64,000 nt of DNA from Chrysomallon squamiferum (lineage: Eukaryota > Mollusca > Gastropoda > Neomphalida > Peltospiridae): the NCBI GenBank assembly GCA_012295275.1, contig CM022679.1, positions 24,299,002-24,363,001 on the forward strand, in the 5' to 3' direction. Shown here piece after piece: positions 9,892-23,654 of this stretch; the first letter of the stretch is position 1, and each line of letters begins with the position of its first letter. Under the pieces are notes generated by a model. The model was given only the letters and a program-made list of their open reading frames with translations, was not told where the DNA came from and did not search any database. Both the position numbers and the translations under genes were made by a program.

Positions 9892-12800
9892 ATTTGGTTT
9901 GGAACCTGTTTTTAGTGACGTATTTGTTTGTTATTGATGACAATTATCATGATTGATGATTTATGCATATCTATGTATCTACATATGCACAAGGAGACAT
10001 TTGATAATCAAATTTTGTATTATATGTGTTCTAGGTGCTTAAGTGTGACTTTCTGTATATAATGCAGATTATTTATTCACTTATTTAAGTATGTTTTCTA
10101 GGGCTGGTGAATTGATAAATGTAAATATTTAATAATTATTATTTGCATTTAAAACAAAAAGCTTTGTGATAATCAGCACAGAACTTTCTTTTCATTTTTT
10201 TTCCATCTGCAAAATTTAATTTGTTTCAATTTCAGCATTATCTAGCCTAATTAATAGATTTATCTCGATGCAAATTAAAAAATTTTTAATTTTTTTTATT
10301 AAAAATAATGTGACAGCAATACCTGTCTTTATACTGATTTTGTTGGTAATCCATTGTGTACAGAAATTCATGAATACTGTTAATCTAGAATAGGCTGTTC
10401 ATCTGTATTCTTCCCCTCCTCATTTTTATCAAATGAATTCAGTAATTAAGTGCTAATCCCAAAAGCTGACATATTTATTTATGCAATAAGTCTGGAATTC
10501 AGATGTAATATAAGAAAAGGTTTTATAGTTAAGAATAGCTCAGCTTTATTTTTATTTTTTATTTTTTCTTCTTATTTGTTTTATTTATTCATTTTTTTTA
10601 ATTATTATTATTGTGTTTCTTTTATTTTTTAACAACTTTTTACTATTTAAAGTAAATTAATTTTAAAATTAATGTTATTTATTTAATGTAATTTCCAATT
10701 TATTTTCTTTAACAGTTATCAAATTATATGTTACTTCAAATTTTTTACTTGTCTTTCTGCATCAATATTTTATTCAAACATTGTTTTCCAAAGACTAAAG
10801 AAATATATAAATAAAATAATAATTTTTAAATTATTTAATTAATAATAATAATAATTAATAAGCAAATAATATAAAAAAATATATATTTTAAATAATAATA
10901 GAATACAAAATACTAAGATATGTTTGGTATTATTTCTAGTACAATACATTCTTGATACTATTTCATGTATTTAATATGAGCAAAACAGCAATTTATAAAA
11001 TATTATTAAATCTTGTGTGTATTTAATATTTTATATTCATTTTGAGTTGTTTTCTTTCTATGATGTGTGCTAATAATCAACTTAAACAGAATAACTGAAT
11101 CTTAAGATTATGTAGTTTATACCTTATATATGCATACACATATGCAATCAAACTGCTGTATAAGCCAGTGGTTGATGCACTAGTAGAAAAATATTTTGTC
11201 CAAGTATCTGCAGTTTTAAGATGAACAGTACAGTGGATTACTGGATTACCATAATGATATTATTCACACTGTAATTTTTTATAATCATTTGACAATTTTA
11301 ATTTTAATTATCTTGAAGGCTGCAAGATCTAAACCAGTAAGCTATGGTTTATTTGTATGGTAAGTGTATGACAAGTTTAATGAGATTAAAATCATTACAA
11401 TTTTATTAAGTTTCATTTAGAACTGCTTGCAGAAAGATCATTATTAAACTATGCAAATTAATAATAACAAAGCTGATTATGATCAGATAACTTGAATATT
11501 TAATAGAAACACAAAATGTACTGATTTTGAAAAGCTTTGTGTGCTTTCCTGTTTATGGAGGGATATAATAAAACACCCTTTCTGCTAATTCGTGAACAGC
11601 TTTTGTTCTCCCTGCCTCAGACTGTCATGTTTATTAAAATTCCAAATGCTAAAATGTTTTGAATATTCTTTCATCATTTTCTTTTTCACTTTTGATAAGT
11701 TTATATATATACTAACACAAACAGTTAGCACATGCTGATCACATTTGATTCATCTCTGTACTGATTATATTTCTTTTTAATAATATAAATTCTGTAATGA
11801 AGTGAAGGTTTTATTGTCAGTAATGACCAAGATGTTGAACATTACTCTTGAATTAAAAAAAAAATAATAATAAATTAAATTAAAATACTCTTATAAATTT
11901 ACATATTATTGTTTTGTTTCAAAATGTGTATCAGTGTCTATATGCATATTATGAAATTCACATTCTGTTTCATGGATTATCAACATCATTAACACCTAGA
12001 ATAAAATGACATCATTACATTTTTAATATTAAACAGTTAATTTAGTTTTGGTAATGTTTTCTTACACTAAAATGATGAAAAGAAATCTGCTGTTATTCCA
12101 TTGGCTTCATTAGCAGTATGTACATTAAATGTTTGTTCCCATAGAAAGGAAAACATACTACATGACATTTTGTTTGATAAAATAGGAATAACCCAAAAAC
12201 GTGCACTAAGAAGGATTGTGATCTCAGAACACAAGAATATTCACATCTTTATTACTATTTTTAGAAAGAACATTAATCTGCAGAGTTCTGTTCAAGATTC
12301 ATGATACAAATTGTAGAATTAATGACTGCATTGCAGTACTTTGATCAAGAGATAAAACATTTTTATCACTTTTTATTTGTTTTGTTCTTATTTGTTGGTT
12401 TTTATATTCTGAGTGACAAACCAGAGAAAATGTTCAGCCTTACATATACATCATATCATCCACCACTGCTTTGTCAATGGTTACATTTTTTCACTCCATG
12501 GAAAGGCACACAAATACAATATATTTTGCTGCTAACAGAAAAGTAATCAATCATATGATGGCAATGAGCTTTCAATATTATCCCTGTTGTCTTTTCAATA
12601 TTATAACTGATGAGTATTTGTTCTTTTATTGCTTGAATTGTTTTGTAGTTATAACTTTAATAATCCAGAACTGCCAGTGAAGTTAACCATCTTTCACAGA
12701 CATTAAACAAATCTCAAGTTTGTTTTGATTTGTATTCTGTCCAGTGTGTTTGGAGAATTGTTGCTGATTTACACTAGATAAAACACTGATATTATTGAAG

Positions 12801-13345
12801 AGAAAAACAGAACGGTTATGTTATTTTTACTTTCTACAATACTTAATCATCATATGCAGAGAGAATTTACAAAAACAAAAAATAATAATACAAATCCATA
12901 TTATAGTTAGTTGTTTTTTTTTTTAAACAAAACTGTCCAAGCCTATTCAAAGGTAACAAAAACAAATTTGCAAATTAAGCCAAATAGTTTATTTCCTGTC
13001 CATTGGAGACTGTTATACTTATTTATGTGAATTTCATAAATTTATTTGTATCTGTTACAATACCAAAAGTATAATGACTTCAGTACAAAAATCTTTTTAA
13101 ATAATGACTACATGGCCATCACAAAATTCACATATTAACAAAGGAAAATATATATAATCTTTAAAAATAAACAAAAACCAGCATACAAAAGCATACAATG
13201 ATGTAGATAAGATCCTTATTCAGATTGAGGTAATTTTAAAACATGTAAAGGTAACAGTAAATAATCATTTCTTAAAAATCTTGACTTTTGGTTTATTTAT
13301 CATAGAAATAATGGTTTAAACTTTAAAAGCTCACAAAAAAAAAAA

Positions 13346-13382
<37 letters not shown>

Positions 13383-15319
13383 TTAAAAAAGAAAAGAAAC
13401 TATTATGTACAATTACGTAACTTTTTATAAACATATTCAAAACAGCAAAGAAGTTTGAATCTCATTTTCCAACTTTTTTTTCACTGCACAAGAAATTAAT
13501 GATTAAGAAAATAATAACAACAACAATAATAGTAATAAATAATATTATTAATAAATAAATAAGAATAATAATACAAGACTAAATCTTTTTTAGATTACTT
13601 TCATATTTATTTCTATTTATCTCTGCATTTGATATTTAAACTAATAATAAACATTTTACATTTAGCACAATGTCTTTTTATGTGAATATTTTTATGCTGC
13701 TTCACAAATGAATTGTGTAGTGATCTTTACACACAACATTTAACTGTTCAATGTAATTTAAGGCTATAAAGGTAAATAAACACAAACTGCAATGAAATGG
13801 ATTCTCACTTATAAAACATTATGTACAAACATATTTTAAGTCTTACAACTTTCAAGCTATATGTTTGTGAAAAACATTTTATTTTATTATTTTTATTTTT
13901 TTCCCCCACAAAGATAACATTTACCGTATATACTTGTAGTTTTTCGATGTGTAAAGAACAAAATGTCATAAGTCGACTGTAAATTCCAGGCACCGTCACT
14001 TTTTAGACCAGTGTGATTTGCCATGAAAAACGTTTTCCTACTGTAACATAACTTGCACGACACTGTAACTCACAACATTTAATCGTAAATGCATGTTTAC
14101 TATAGCCTCTGTATCATAAATAGTATCTCTTTAATGTAATAGGTCTAACATGGAGACCTAATGAATATTTTTCTATGTTTAAAAATGTGTCGGTATTTTG
14201 AATTGCAAATTTCACAAATTTTTACAATTAAACAAGGTTTTTCATGAAATTAGGACCGATATTTAGCATTTGGCTAATGTGTTTGTTCCTAGAAATTGCA
14301 AGACGCCGTAAGGCATAACGCCGTTTTTTCTCGAAAATGTATTTTTGTCATTAACAAAATCTCATGTTTTAAAAGATTTTTGGTTTTAATTTAATTTTTC
14401 AAAATTTTTTATACAAAAATTTTTTTTTAAAAGCTGAAAAACATTATTTTAGATGCATCCCTTAGCAAAAACAGTCAAAATGGCGACTCTTCACAACATA
14501 AAAAGTTACCTCATAAGTCGAAAAATATTACCTTAATATAGTCTCCCAAAATTGTTATACAAAAGAATTTCGACATTTTTTGAACTAAAAGTCATTTTGA
14601 ACAAACCTTTTCCACAAGTTTTTAAACGTTTTTTTTCTTATTAACCTTCTAATGAATATTTTTTTTTAAAAAATTTTTTACAAATTTTGTTTATTGGTTT
14701 TTCATATATGCATTCTTAATTATTTGTTCAAAATGCATGTTTATTTCAAACTTGTCCAACAAATCTCACATCTATAGATCATATAGCATCATGCTCCCTA
14801 ATCTTTAGTGTTCATTGCAATTTTCTGGAGAAAATAATAAAAATTAAAATTATTTTATCATGAGCCAGAGTGCACAATACTGGTTTAGCTAGGCTGCTTT
14901 GAAACTTTCCTCTGTTCTAATTTATTAGTAGGATACTAATAGAGGTCCAGTTTTATTTATTTAAAACTGTTTTCACGACTAAGTTACATTAATTTTATTA
15001 TTATAAGATAACAATTTCTATCTCACATTTCTTTGCTAAATATATTAATTTAATTTGCTGTCATAACACTAGCCTTCTAATGCTAACATAAGACATTTTT
15101 GTGACATTTATTCCCGCAAAAAGTATATTTTGTTTCAGGTGTTTTTATTGGATCACTATATTCCGATTTATCCAATCACAATTAGTTTCTTTTCGTTATT
15201 TGATAAATGAAAACAACATGGTGGCCATTGCTACATGTTGACAATTTTGTTAGGATTTACGTTCTTGATTCTTCAAAACTGTAGGTATTTGACTGGGAGT
15301 TTTAATTGCAAATCTAGAA
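9892..15319. other. ZDHHC4 3'UTR and AT-rich intergenic region
   Basis: I see no further exon. Several 60-90 codon open frames (for example near 10,450, 12,100-12,680 and 13,800) have no recognisable domain. An AAT microsatellite lies at 13,347-13,377. Sequence from about 14,950 rightward is shared with the regions before copies B and C of the IAP locus, so the duplicated unit begins around there. Confidence 0.6.
15110..15180 (+). promoter_or_regulatory. Promoter-like block of IAP copy A
   Basis: A block with TTCCCGCAAA, a following ATATTTTGTTTCAGGTG-type stretch, ATTGGAT and TCCAATCAC (an inverted CCAAT pair) lies about 140-210 bp before the copy A start codon. Related blocks recur at 26,738 and 41,996. 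Conservation across the copies suggests a core promoter; no activity data. Confidence 0.45.
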
Positions 15320-16184
15320 ATGGATACTTTTGTTTATAATGAGATGAGAGATGAAGCGAAGAGACTCGTGTCTTTTCAGCAGTACCCCATTTTATATCCA
15401 GAAGATGAAGAAAGAACAGGTTATTATTCGCCACTGAAGCTGTCAAACGCCGGGTTTTTCCGAGAGCCTGGTGCTTCTTCAGATGAAGTGACATGCTTTG
15501 CCTGCGGAATTAAATATAGTGGATGGAGCGGCGAATCTCCAATGGCTGTTCACAGGATTCTAAATCCTGACTGCCAGTTTCTGAATGAAGAGGGAGAAGA
15601 CGTTGAAGAGAGACTACCATCAACACCAAATAATCTCGAACGAATGTCAAGTAATCCTGCAGTGAGGCGACGTTTGTTTGAGGAGTCAGAAGAACCAGGC
15701 AGTCCTGTTCATCGTGATCAACAGCAGACGCTTCTACCAAAATATAAACCAGTGTATGGTGGCTATAACATGCTATTTGAGAGTCACAGGCTGCTGACTT
15801 TTACAAATCCAAATAACCGACAATCAGAACAGTGGGCTGAAAATGGTTTTATTTTTCTAGAAGAGAATGGTATGGTGAAGTGTGTTTTCTGTGGTATAGA
15901 AATTTGCTTTGAAAATGAGGAACCTGTCATAGAAATTCATCGACTGGTTTCTGAGAACTGTCCGATTGTAAGATACATTGATGTGGGTAACATCTCAAGA
16001 GAACTGGAACATTCAGTGAAGTCGAAGCAAATGAATCTAAATACAGACATAAATACACAGAGATCAGTGGCTTATTTACATCCACAGTTTGAAGATGAAG
16101 ATGTCAGGAAGAAGACTTTTGAATATTGGCCATGTTTGCCTCAGACAGAGGAGCAGTTGGTGGAAGCAGGATTTTACTTCACTG
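15320..16184 (+). CDS. IAP A exon 1: BIR1, BIR2 and start of BIR3
   Basis: 288 codons plus one base, opening MDTFVYNEMRDEAKRL and ending GFYFTG. Two complete C-x2-C-x15-H-x6-C sites are present. The linker between BIR1 and BIR2 is acidic and proline-containing. Donor is ACTG|GTAAAT. Confidence 0.92.
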
Positions 16185-16397
16185 GTAAATATTTATGTAC
16201 AGTTATTACCAAGTTTACATCATACAGACATCTGTTATTATTAACTACCTGAACTAACTTTATTATTATTATTATTATTTTGTTTTCCTATCAACATCTT
16301 TAAACCAATTACATTTTGATTACTGTATTCATTGGTGTGAAAATGAGTCACTAAATCACTAATCTGTTTAGTTTCAACAATTGTGAAGAGAATAATG

Positions 16398-16437
<40 letters not shown>

Positions 16438-17767
16438 CTAATACTTTTGTCTGTTATGACACACATACAAACATGGCATAAATATGTCAAATAAGAGTAA
16501 TTATACTTCAGGATTGATTCTAATTTTCTTTTCTCTGCTTGCTATAATCATGGATTCACTTAATATATTCAGTTTTAAATATTGTTAATGTAAGTTAAGT
16601 TTCAAATAACAAAAGAGAATGATGTTGAAAATATAAACACATCTGTATAATATAAATAAATCATAATTTTACTCCACAGGTTACAGCAACTAATAGTCCT
16701 ATCTCTTGCATGCATTTTTTAGTATTTATATATATATATATATACACCTGTGTGTCAATATGTAATTATATAAGTAGGTATGTATATGGGTGTGATTATC
16801 TCAGGTTTATATCAAAAGTTAAACATCATTAAATATTTTTAAAAGCACAAGATAAATGCATTTACAATAATGTTTTGTTTACTATTACTCTCAAATATTA
16901 TTTTCATACTGACATTTCACTGTTCTAGAAAACACTATTTTTATTTTAATCTTCTGTGTAATTGCTGAATTTATTTTTACAGGATGTTCAGATAAAGTTG
17001 TTTGTTTTGCTTGTGGATATGGTCTGAGAAAGTGGAAACCTTCAGCAGTTCCTTGGGTGGAGCATGCCCGTCCACTCACCTGACTGTCAGTTTGTCAGAC
17101 AGAAAAAAGGGGTGGAGTTTATACAGCAAGCAGCTCAAATGACTGAGGTATATTTGTCAAAAAGTTAATTTGTTAATAGTTAAATTATTGATATTATCAT
17201 AATTTCTGTTTTTGATATTCCACTGTCAGGTCTTTCAGATAAAATTTATAAGTAATATAGTAACATGATCAAATTAGAAATATATCACTAAGTTTAAAGA
17301 AACAAAAAGAATAAAAGATTGGGTCTATCAGACTGATAAAACATTTCTTTTCTGTTATATTATTGTATTATATATTTGTTGATAGTGAAGCAGTGAGTAT
17401 GTACAGGTACTAAACCAACCGGTATCTATCTTATGAAAACCAGCTATTTTTTAAACTGTTTTGAATTAGAAGGGCATTGTTTTTGTTTCTGTTTCTGTTA
17501 CATCTTTTCAAGTGAACATGCTGATGTGTGCAGATGATCCAATTACAATAAGTTATTATTTGTTTCAGTTTACTGTTATTTTCAGTTATGTCCAAAAGGG
17601 TGTTAATCAGTATCTGTTCAATATAATTTCATTGTTTATCTTATATTTTAAGTAATGATGTAGCCCTGTGTCCAGAAATCTGTACCATCTCAGCTCCCAT
17701 GTTTGCTGGATAAATGGTTCAGGATTGATATTTAATTTATGGAAAAAAAATTATATTTGAATATTCA

Positions 17768-17833
<66 letters not shown>

Positions 17834-20083
17834 TCAGATTCTTACTGTGTCTGATCCTCCTAAGGAAGGTATGAATATTTGCTAAAACTTTTGTTATACT
17901 GTTTTTCACTCATTTGTAACAAAATAAATCTGTATTAACAAAAAAAAATATGCAAAACCTCCCCAAAAAAAAAAAAAAACAAAAAAAAAAAAATCCACCT
18001 AAAACAAAATCGTACTAATACTACTAACATATTTTTTTTTTTTTTTTATATTTAAAAATTTCTTTTGTCATGCACTTTAAATAGAAAATTAAGGATACAA
18101 ATGCCATTCAGTGTGTTTGTTCATGGATGAAAGTTAACAAAGAGGAGGTTACTCTGAGTGCTGTAGTCTATAAATAAAATGTAAATTATGCCATTGTTGT
18201 ATTTCTAATAATCACTGTGTTCATCATTAACTGACATATTTATTAGTATCTTACTGTATTAAGAACTAAGACAGTTTTAATAACAACAGTTCACATTAAT
18301 TCTTATTTCTGTTCTGCAGGTCCAGTCAGTGAGGAAGGTCCAGTGCACACAGTTAGACCAGGAAAACCACACCTGGATATGTCAGCCATTGCAGCAGCCA
18401 TGGAATGTAATTACAGCATTGAACAAATTCGTGAAGCCATCCTTACATTTTTCTTTTCGTCCCGTGAGTCCAGTGATGTAGATAAATCACATACAAGCAA
18501 CCACAGCTGTTTTTTCTTTATTAACAGTGAAATGCATCTTCTCCCAAAGATTCAAGAAATTTACAAATTTTGAAATCCTCTTCTAATAATAGTATTATTA
18601 TTATTACTTGTATATAAATAGTTCTTATTACAAACTGTTTGTCCAATATGAACCATCCAATGAAATTAAATTGTTCTTAAATAAATAAATATATGGTACT
18701 ATGTAAACAATATATTTTAAATTTTGATATTCAGTATTTATATGTATAATAATTTGTTATTTTATTTAAGGTGGTCTCTACCCTAATGAAACATTATTGC
18801 TGGGATTGCTGCAAGCAGCTGATAAAAATTTTGATATGGTTAGAAAGAACAAAGAAGATCTTAGAAAGAACAAAGAAGATCTTAGAAAAACAGATGGTGC
18901 ACTGCAGAATACTTTCCAGCAGCTGCAGAGAAAGGATGGAGAACTGCAGAGAGAGAGAGAAGAGTTAGAGAGAAAAGAAATAGAATTACAGAGAAAGGAA
19001 CTTGAGGCTCGAGCAGCTCAGATTAAACTTCACAGAGAACAGCAGACTCACTTGGCTTTGGCTGAGGGTCAGGCAGCAGTCATACGTAGACATGTCCAGG
19101 AGATTAGAAACAGAGAACAGCAGTACCAGCAACAACTACAGCAGAGAGATCAGTTACTACAGCAGAGAGATCAACATTACCAGCAACAACTACAGCAGAG
19201 AGATCAGTTACTGTACATTGCACATCAGCAGCTTGACAACCAGACAGAACAGCTGAACAACAGACAGCAGATTCAAAATAACTTGACTGAGATGATCAGA
19301 CGTCTGGCAAATGAGCTGCAGAGACTGGGTCGAGATGCTCGAGGTTTGAAACATTTAATGATTTGATTATTGTTTTGTACACATACATAAAAAAACATTT
19401 TTATTATTTTTATACAATATCAATTTTTGTGTTAAAATGGATGATTAACTATTATGTAGCAAACTCGTTGATGATAGATTTATTTAAATGTGGGATGTTC
19501 ATTATTTTTATCATGTTACAAGAAGAGTAAGTCTTAAAGATTATCTGAATTAGATTTTCCCTGAACTCTGTTAATAACTATTTTGGTATATACACATGCA
19601 CAATTATTATTATTTTTTTGTTTATGTCAAACTTTTTAAAATGGACTACTGACTAATGACAAATATTAATTTTAATATTTATAAGATCGCATATAATTAT
19701 ATGTAAAAATATCAAATTCACAGTAATTTAAAAAAAATAATAACCATTTAAAGTTACTGTTACCAAATTTCATCTACTTTGGTTCTTATTTTATTTTTTT
19801 AATTTATTTTTTTAATTTATTGTATAGAAAATAACTAATAGTTGTTTATGTCATAATCATTTTTCTGTTTTCAGATATACCAGATGACAACTCAGATGAT
19901 GGTTCTTCAACACCTCCAGGTGTTCCTAGATGTAAAGTTTGTCTGTCAGAAGATGTAAATGTTCTATTCAGACCTTGTCGACACGTTTGTTGTGGAGCCC
20001 AGTGTGCACCTCAGTTTGTAAATGAAGCATGTCCAGTCTGTCGTACAGTTGTACAGGAGTATGAGCTTGTCTTCATATCATAA
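15320..20083 (+). CDS. IAP copy A: BIR-BIR-BIR-UBA-coiled coil-RING E3 ligase, frameshifted in BIR3
   Basis: Exons 15320-16184, 16983-17147, 17838-17868, 18320-18463, 18771-19343 and 19875-20083 join in matching phases. They would encode 661 aa if one surplus base near 17,072 is ignored. BIR1 (about 13-88) has ligands C59, C62, H78, C85. BIR2 (about 149-216) has C188, C191, H207, C214. BIR3 (about 255-325) has C296, C299, H316 and a cysteine after the shift. The UBA-like fold is at about 370-418, a Gln-rich coiled coil at 421-590 and the RING at 612-649. cIAP-type proteins ubiquitylate caspases and death-receptor partners. As sequenced, the frame stops at about residue 321 and keeps only two whole BIRs. 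It could be a fresh pseudogene, a short-protein allele or an assembly error. It is the only copy with BIR zinc sites. Confidence 0.85.
16399..16432. repeat. GT dinucleotide microsatellite in IAP A intron 1
   Basis: Uninterrupted GT run in the intron between exons 1 and 2 of copy A. No related run is seen at the matching place in copies B and C. Confidence 0.95.
16983..17147 (+). CDS. IAP A exon 2: BIR3 zinc core with a one-base frameshift
   Basis: Encodes CSDKVVCFACGYGLRKW and PWVEHAR, then an extra base (CC at 17,072-17,073) shifts the frame and gives a TGA at 17,081-17,083. In the other frame the expected SPDCQFVRQKKG continues and reaches the donor GAG|GTATAT in phase 0. At 165 nt the exon is one base longer than the phase of its neighbours needs. 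Confidence 0.85.
17769..17834. repeat. ATT microsatellite directly before the microexon acceptor
   Basis: About 21 ATT units lead straight into ATTTCAG. Shorter ATT runs sit at the same place before every microexon of copies B and C, so the microsatellite was duplicated with the unit. Confidence 0.93.
17838..17868 (+). CDS. IAP A 31-nt microexon
   Basis: Encodes ILTVSDPPKE plus one base, between an ATT microsatellite ending in ATTTCAG and donor GAAG|GTATGA. The same microexon recurs in copies B and C, which is the main support for it. Confidence 0.75.
18320..18463 (+). CDS. IAP A exon 4: UBA-like domain
   Basis: 144 nt, symmetric phase 1-1. It encodes HLDMSAIAAAMECNYSIEQI and the second helix REAILTFFF. 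The third helix (TLLLGLLQAADK) is in the next exon. UBA domains of IAPs bind ubiquitin chains. Donor CCC|GTGAGT is strong here; in copy C it is mutated and in copy B the exon is gone. Confidence 0.78.
18771..19343 (+). CDS. IAP A exon 5: coiled coil
   Basis: 573 nt, phase 1-1, after acceptor TTTATTTAAG. It starts with the last UBA helix, then has repeated heptads (KNKEDLR twice, a perfect 21-bp duplication; RDQLLQQ repeats) and ends NRQQIQNNLTEMIRRLANEL. Donor CGAG|GTTTGA is shared by the coil exons of all copies. Confidence 0.88.
19875..20083 (+). CDS. IAP A exon 6: RING finger
   Basis: Acidic/serine linker (DIPDDNSDDGSS), then CKVCLSEDVNVLFRPCRH, CCGAQC and CPVCR, ending VFIS with TAA at 20081-20083. 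It is a C-terminal E3 RING of the IAP type, unusual in that the Cys after the RING His comes one residue early, and it has eight residues rather than six before the last CxxC pair. Confidence 0.93.
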
Positions 20084-23000
20084 ATACTATCTTATATATC
20101 ATATATATGATGATCATAATGTTCAGTTTGATACCATATCCTGGTTTAATGAATAATCATGTACATTTTCATAGTATGTATTTGTCACAAATGACTTTTT
20201 TTAAAAATATATATTGTATCATATATAAATATCACTGATTTGATATTGCATTACATTGTGAGACACACCTTGTCATTAATAATATCTTACTTGAAATTTA
20301 TGATATTAATTATAGTTCTGTCATGTGGACATAAATATTCATGGTGCCATAGATTTAACAGTAAAATCATTTTGTAGAGAATAGTTATTTTTCACAAAAA
20401 TTTGCAGTTTTGACACATAGTGATGTATACAGTTGTGTATGTTCATGCTTGGATGTAAAACTGTTACAGAATTACAGTTTTTTATATATTGTTTGACTGT
20501 GAAGTACCATATGTTTGCTGTTGTCATAAATAATTTAAGATTTTAATTTTGATGTGGACATTTGAAGTTTAACAGTAAAACCATTTTGTCATTAGACATT
20601 ACTTGTATTAGAGATTTATTATAATGGTATTGACAGAGAAAAGTTATTTTTCCTAATAATTTGCAGTTTTCAGACGTGTATGTATATAGTTGTGTACATT
20701 CATGCATGCATATAAATCAGCACAAACACACACACACACACACACACACATTTATCATACGTACCCATACTCATATATACATACATAAAAAACATTTACA
20801 TATAAAACTGTATATAAATAAAATGTATATGTATATAGATTTATCATATGGAGTAGATAAAAAAAATTATATTTGTTATAAATCTCAATTTATCAACCAG
20901 TGTAGAAATATCTTCACTTTACAAATTTTTATTACATTTATTTATTTAACAGCACAAATTCTGAAGTTAATATTGTATTTCAGAAATTCATAAAATGTAG
21001 TAATTTTAAAGATTACAATGTATTCCAGTAAAAATTCAGTAATTAAGTCTGTACACTGGTGTGAGATTTTCTTCCTAACACTGTTTATTAATAAATGGCA
21101 GTTATTTTGAAATAGGGCACAAAGCAAAATAATTTGGTCATTGGAAATTCTTTACATCAATAATGTTAAAACAATTAACAGCTGATATCCAAATTTAGTT
21201 GTTTGTAAATAATATGAAATCAACGCTGGTATTTAACAGAAATCAAGGAAAGGAACATTTTCAAACTACAATTACTTTCTTTTACTAGAAGTGTAGATAA
21301 GAATAACAAAACCACATTTGAATAAGAAGTAAAATGAATTTAATAATATTAATTGTAACACAAAAGATCACCAAAAGAATTTAGAAATAACATATTAAAA
21401 AAAAAAAAAAAATAAAATAATAAAGCAGTAAAAATAATCATATTAGTGCTATTTGATTTTAAATATGTTGTTTATATTCACTTGATATCCTGCATATAAA
21501 AGTTATGTGTTTTATAGTTTGTTCTGGATGTCATACATTAATTGTGTTCATTTTTGTGTATTAACATTCTTTCAGTAGTAATGTAAATTTGTAGTAATTA
21601 ATTTTTGCATTATCATTATTTTATAAATATTTTAAAAGATACTGTATTTCTGTACTAAATTCTTTTGATATTATATAGGAAAGGAAGAATTATTATTAGC
21701 TAAAACAAAACTATTACTTGAACTATGCATGGGTACATTTGAAACCTATTTTATGTTGAAATATGATTTTTTGGTTTAAATCATGTAGGTTAATTAAATT
21801 TATTTTATTTTATTTTTTTTTTTTTTTTTTTCAGTCTAATATTTTCAGCCAATTTTTCTGGAATATTGTGGTTTTATCTTTTTTTTTAAAGTATGGTATA
21901 TATATATATATATATCCTGTATATAATATTTCATAGATTAATTATGTTAAAGATATAATTATAAGAAACTGTTAACTTTTTTTTATACATTAGAGATATT
22001 TTATTATTAAACTCATATTTCCAAAACATTTTTTCATTCATTCTTAAAGTTTGTACATATTTTTAAATTTTCAAAATTGTCAGTTTTTCAAAAGATTTTT
22101 TTTTTAAAGATATTCATTTGATTTATCCTTTTTTTAACAAAAATCTTTTAGCATTTTACTAATTAATTAATTTATTATTATTATTATTATTATTACTGTT
22201 AATATTAACTTTTGTTAGATAATTTAGAACTAGTCTTCTGAACATTTTGTAGGTAAATATAGACTTTTACTGTGTAATATAAATGCATGTTACTTGTATA
22301 TTATGTATGAAATATTGTGGAGGATTTATGTGCAAGAATATGAATTCATATTTTTTGTATAATAATTTTCATTATCTTTTTCTTTCTTCTATTCACACAT
22401 TATTTCTGCATCTTATTTCATTTTCTTCAAAATATGGCAGCATAATGTAGTTGTTCTTTATTTTTATTTTTTTAAATTTCAGACATGAATGTCATTAACT
22501 ATTTGATACAATTTTGTATTTGATATATTTCTAACAATGTAAATTATTTTTTGTATTTACCAGATTTTTTTTGTTTAGCAAACTACTTAATCAATAAGTT
22601 TTGATTTAAGAAAATACTATCAATTATTATTATTTTTATTTTGATTCAGACAAATACGTATGTTATACATATTTACTTCAAAATTTTGATTGAACTTCCA
22701 TTAATTTGTTTTTCATCCGTTTTGTATTGTCAGATTTATTAAAAGGCAGCACTGACATTTTTTACTATATTTTTCATTGTTTATTTAAAAGATAATAGAA
22801 AAGTTAATCTCTTTTTTTCTTTTTCTACCTGGTAAATCTGTTTCGGTCAATAAAGGTCAATTTGTTTTTATTTAAAGTAATATTTATTATTATTTATTTA
22901 ATCATGTAATAAACAACTATAAATGTTATGTTGAAAAGAACTGTATCAAAATTAAAATGTTTATTAAAGAGAAGATATAAATATTTTTTCATTTTACATT

Positions 23001-23200
23001 GTATATAAAGTTGCAATGTTTTTAAATTATTCCTGGAATCCTGAGTGCTACATTTGCACTTTTTAATGGAATTTTTAGCTATTTATTTTTAATTACAAAA
23101 ATGAAATAGTAATAAAATAAAAAACTTATAAACCTTTCACTGGTAAAAAGTTTTAACTCTTAAGACATTTTTTTAATCATTTTTGTGTTTTCTTTTACAG
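20084..23200. other. Copy A 3' flank, AT-rich, with internal repeats
   Basis: A block at about 20,340-20,460 resembles 20,565-20,710 (ACAGTAAAA..CATTTTGT, then ATTTGCAGTTTT). A CA run lies at 20,727-20,750. Counterparts follow the RING exons of copies B and C. I see no coding exon. Sequence from about 21,300 recurs at 61,380-63,950. Confidence 0.55.
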
Positions 23201-23424
23201 ATGTTCATTGTGGAAATATTTTTATAATGAAACTATTATACCTAACTTTTTTTGAAATTATTAAATTACAAATAGCAGATGTTATAAATATGTCTGTTTC
23301 TGTACTGTTAAAATCAAGTCCAAGATTATCTATGCATTCTGAAAATACAACAAGATTTAGATCTCTGTTCTGTTATCTTTTGACTCTGTTTTTCTACCTA
23401 AATAAACTATTTAATAGTCTTTGA
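23201..23424 (+). CDS. Candidate alternative terminal exon of copy A, or 3'UTR exon
   Basis: Acceptor TTTTACAG is followed by an open phase-1 frame: DVHCGNIFIMKLLYL and on to a stop at 23,422-23,424, with AATAAA at 23,401. The acceptor, the first residues and the poly(A) signal are conserved at 35,485 and 63,079. If joined to the coiled-coil donor it would replace the RING by a short tail. If joined after the RING stop it is only 3'UTR. The peptide resembles nothing I know. Confidence 0.3.
23401..23406 (+). terminator. Poly(A) signal AATAAA of unit A
   Basis: AATAAACTATTTAAT occurs in the same context at 23,401, 35,716 and 63,286, so it is probably the shared 3' end signal of the IAP copies. 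Confidence 0.5.
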
Positions 23425-23654
23425 TTTCTGTGATCTATTTTAAATTTATTATTAATTAATAATTTTGTTTCAGATGTGTTAGTCTTTCAAATATAATTAA
23501 ACTCCAGTTGTTGTAAATGAATATAAGTGAATTGATCAACAATATCTCAAGACATTTGTGATAAAGAGATAAAGACTGTATAACTAATGTACAAATTTGT
23601 ATGGATGAAAAAGAAACTAGTTAGGCAGGACACTATAAAACCAACACCAGCAAA

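Noticed and set aside
12101-12680. Three overlapping 67-81 codon frames
   Set aside because: No domain, no splice context, typical chance frames in AT-rich DNA.
14281-14340. ACGCCGT direct repeat in a hairpin-like setting
   Set aside because: Too short and imperfect to call a structured RNA or a regulatory site.
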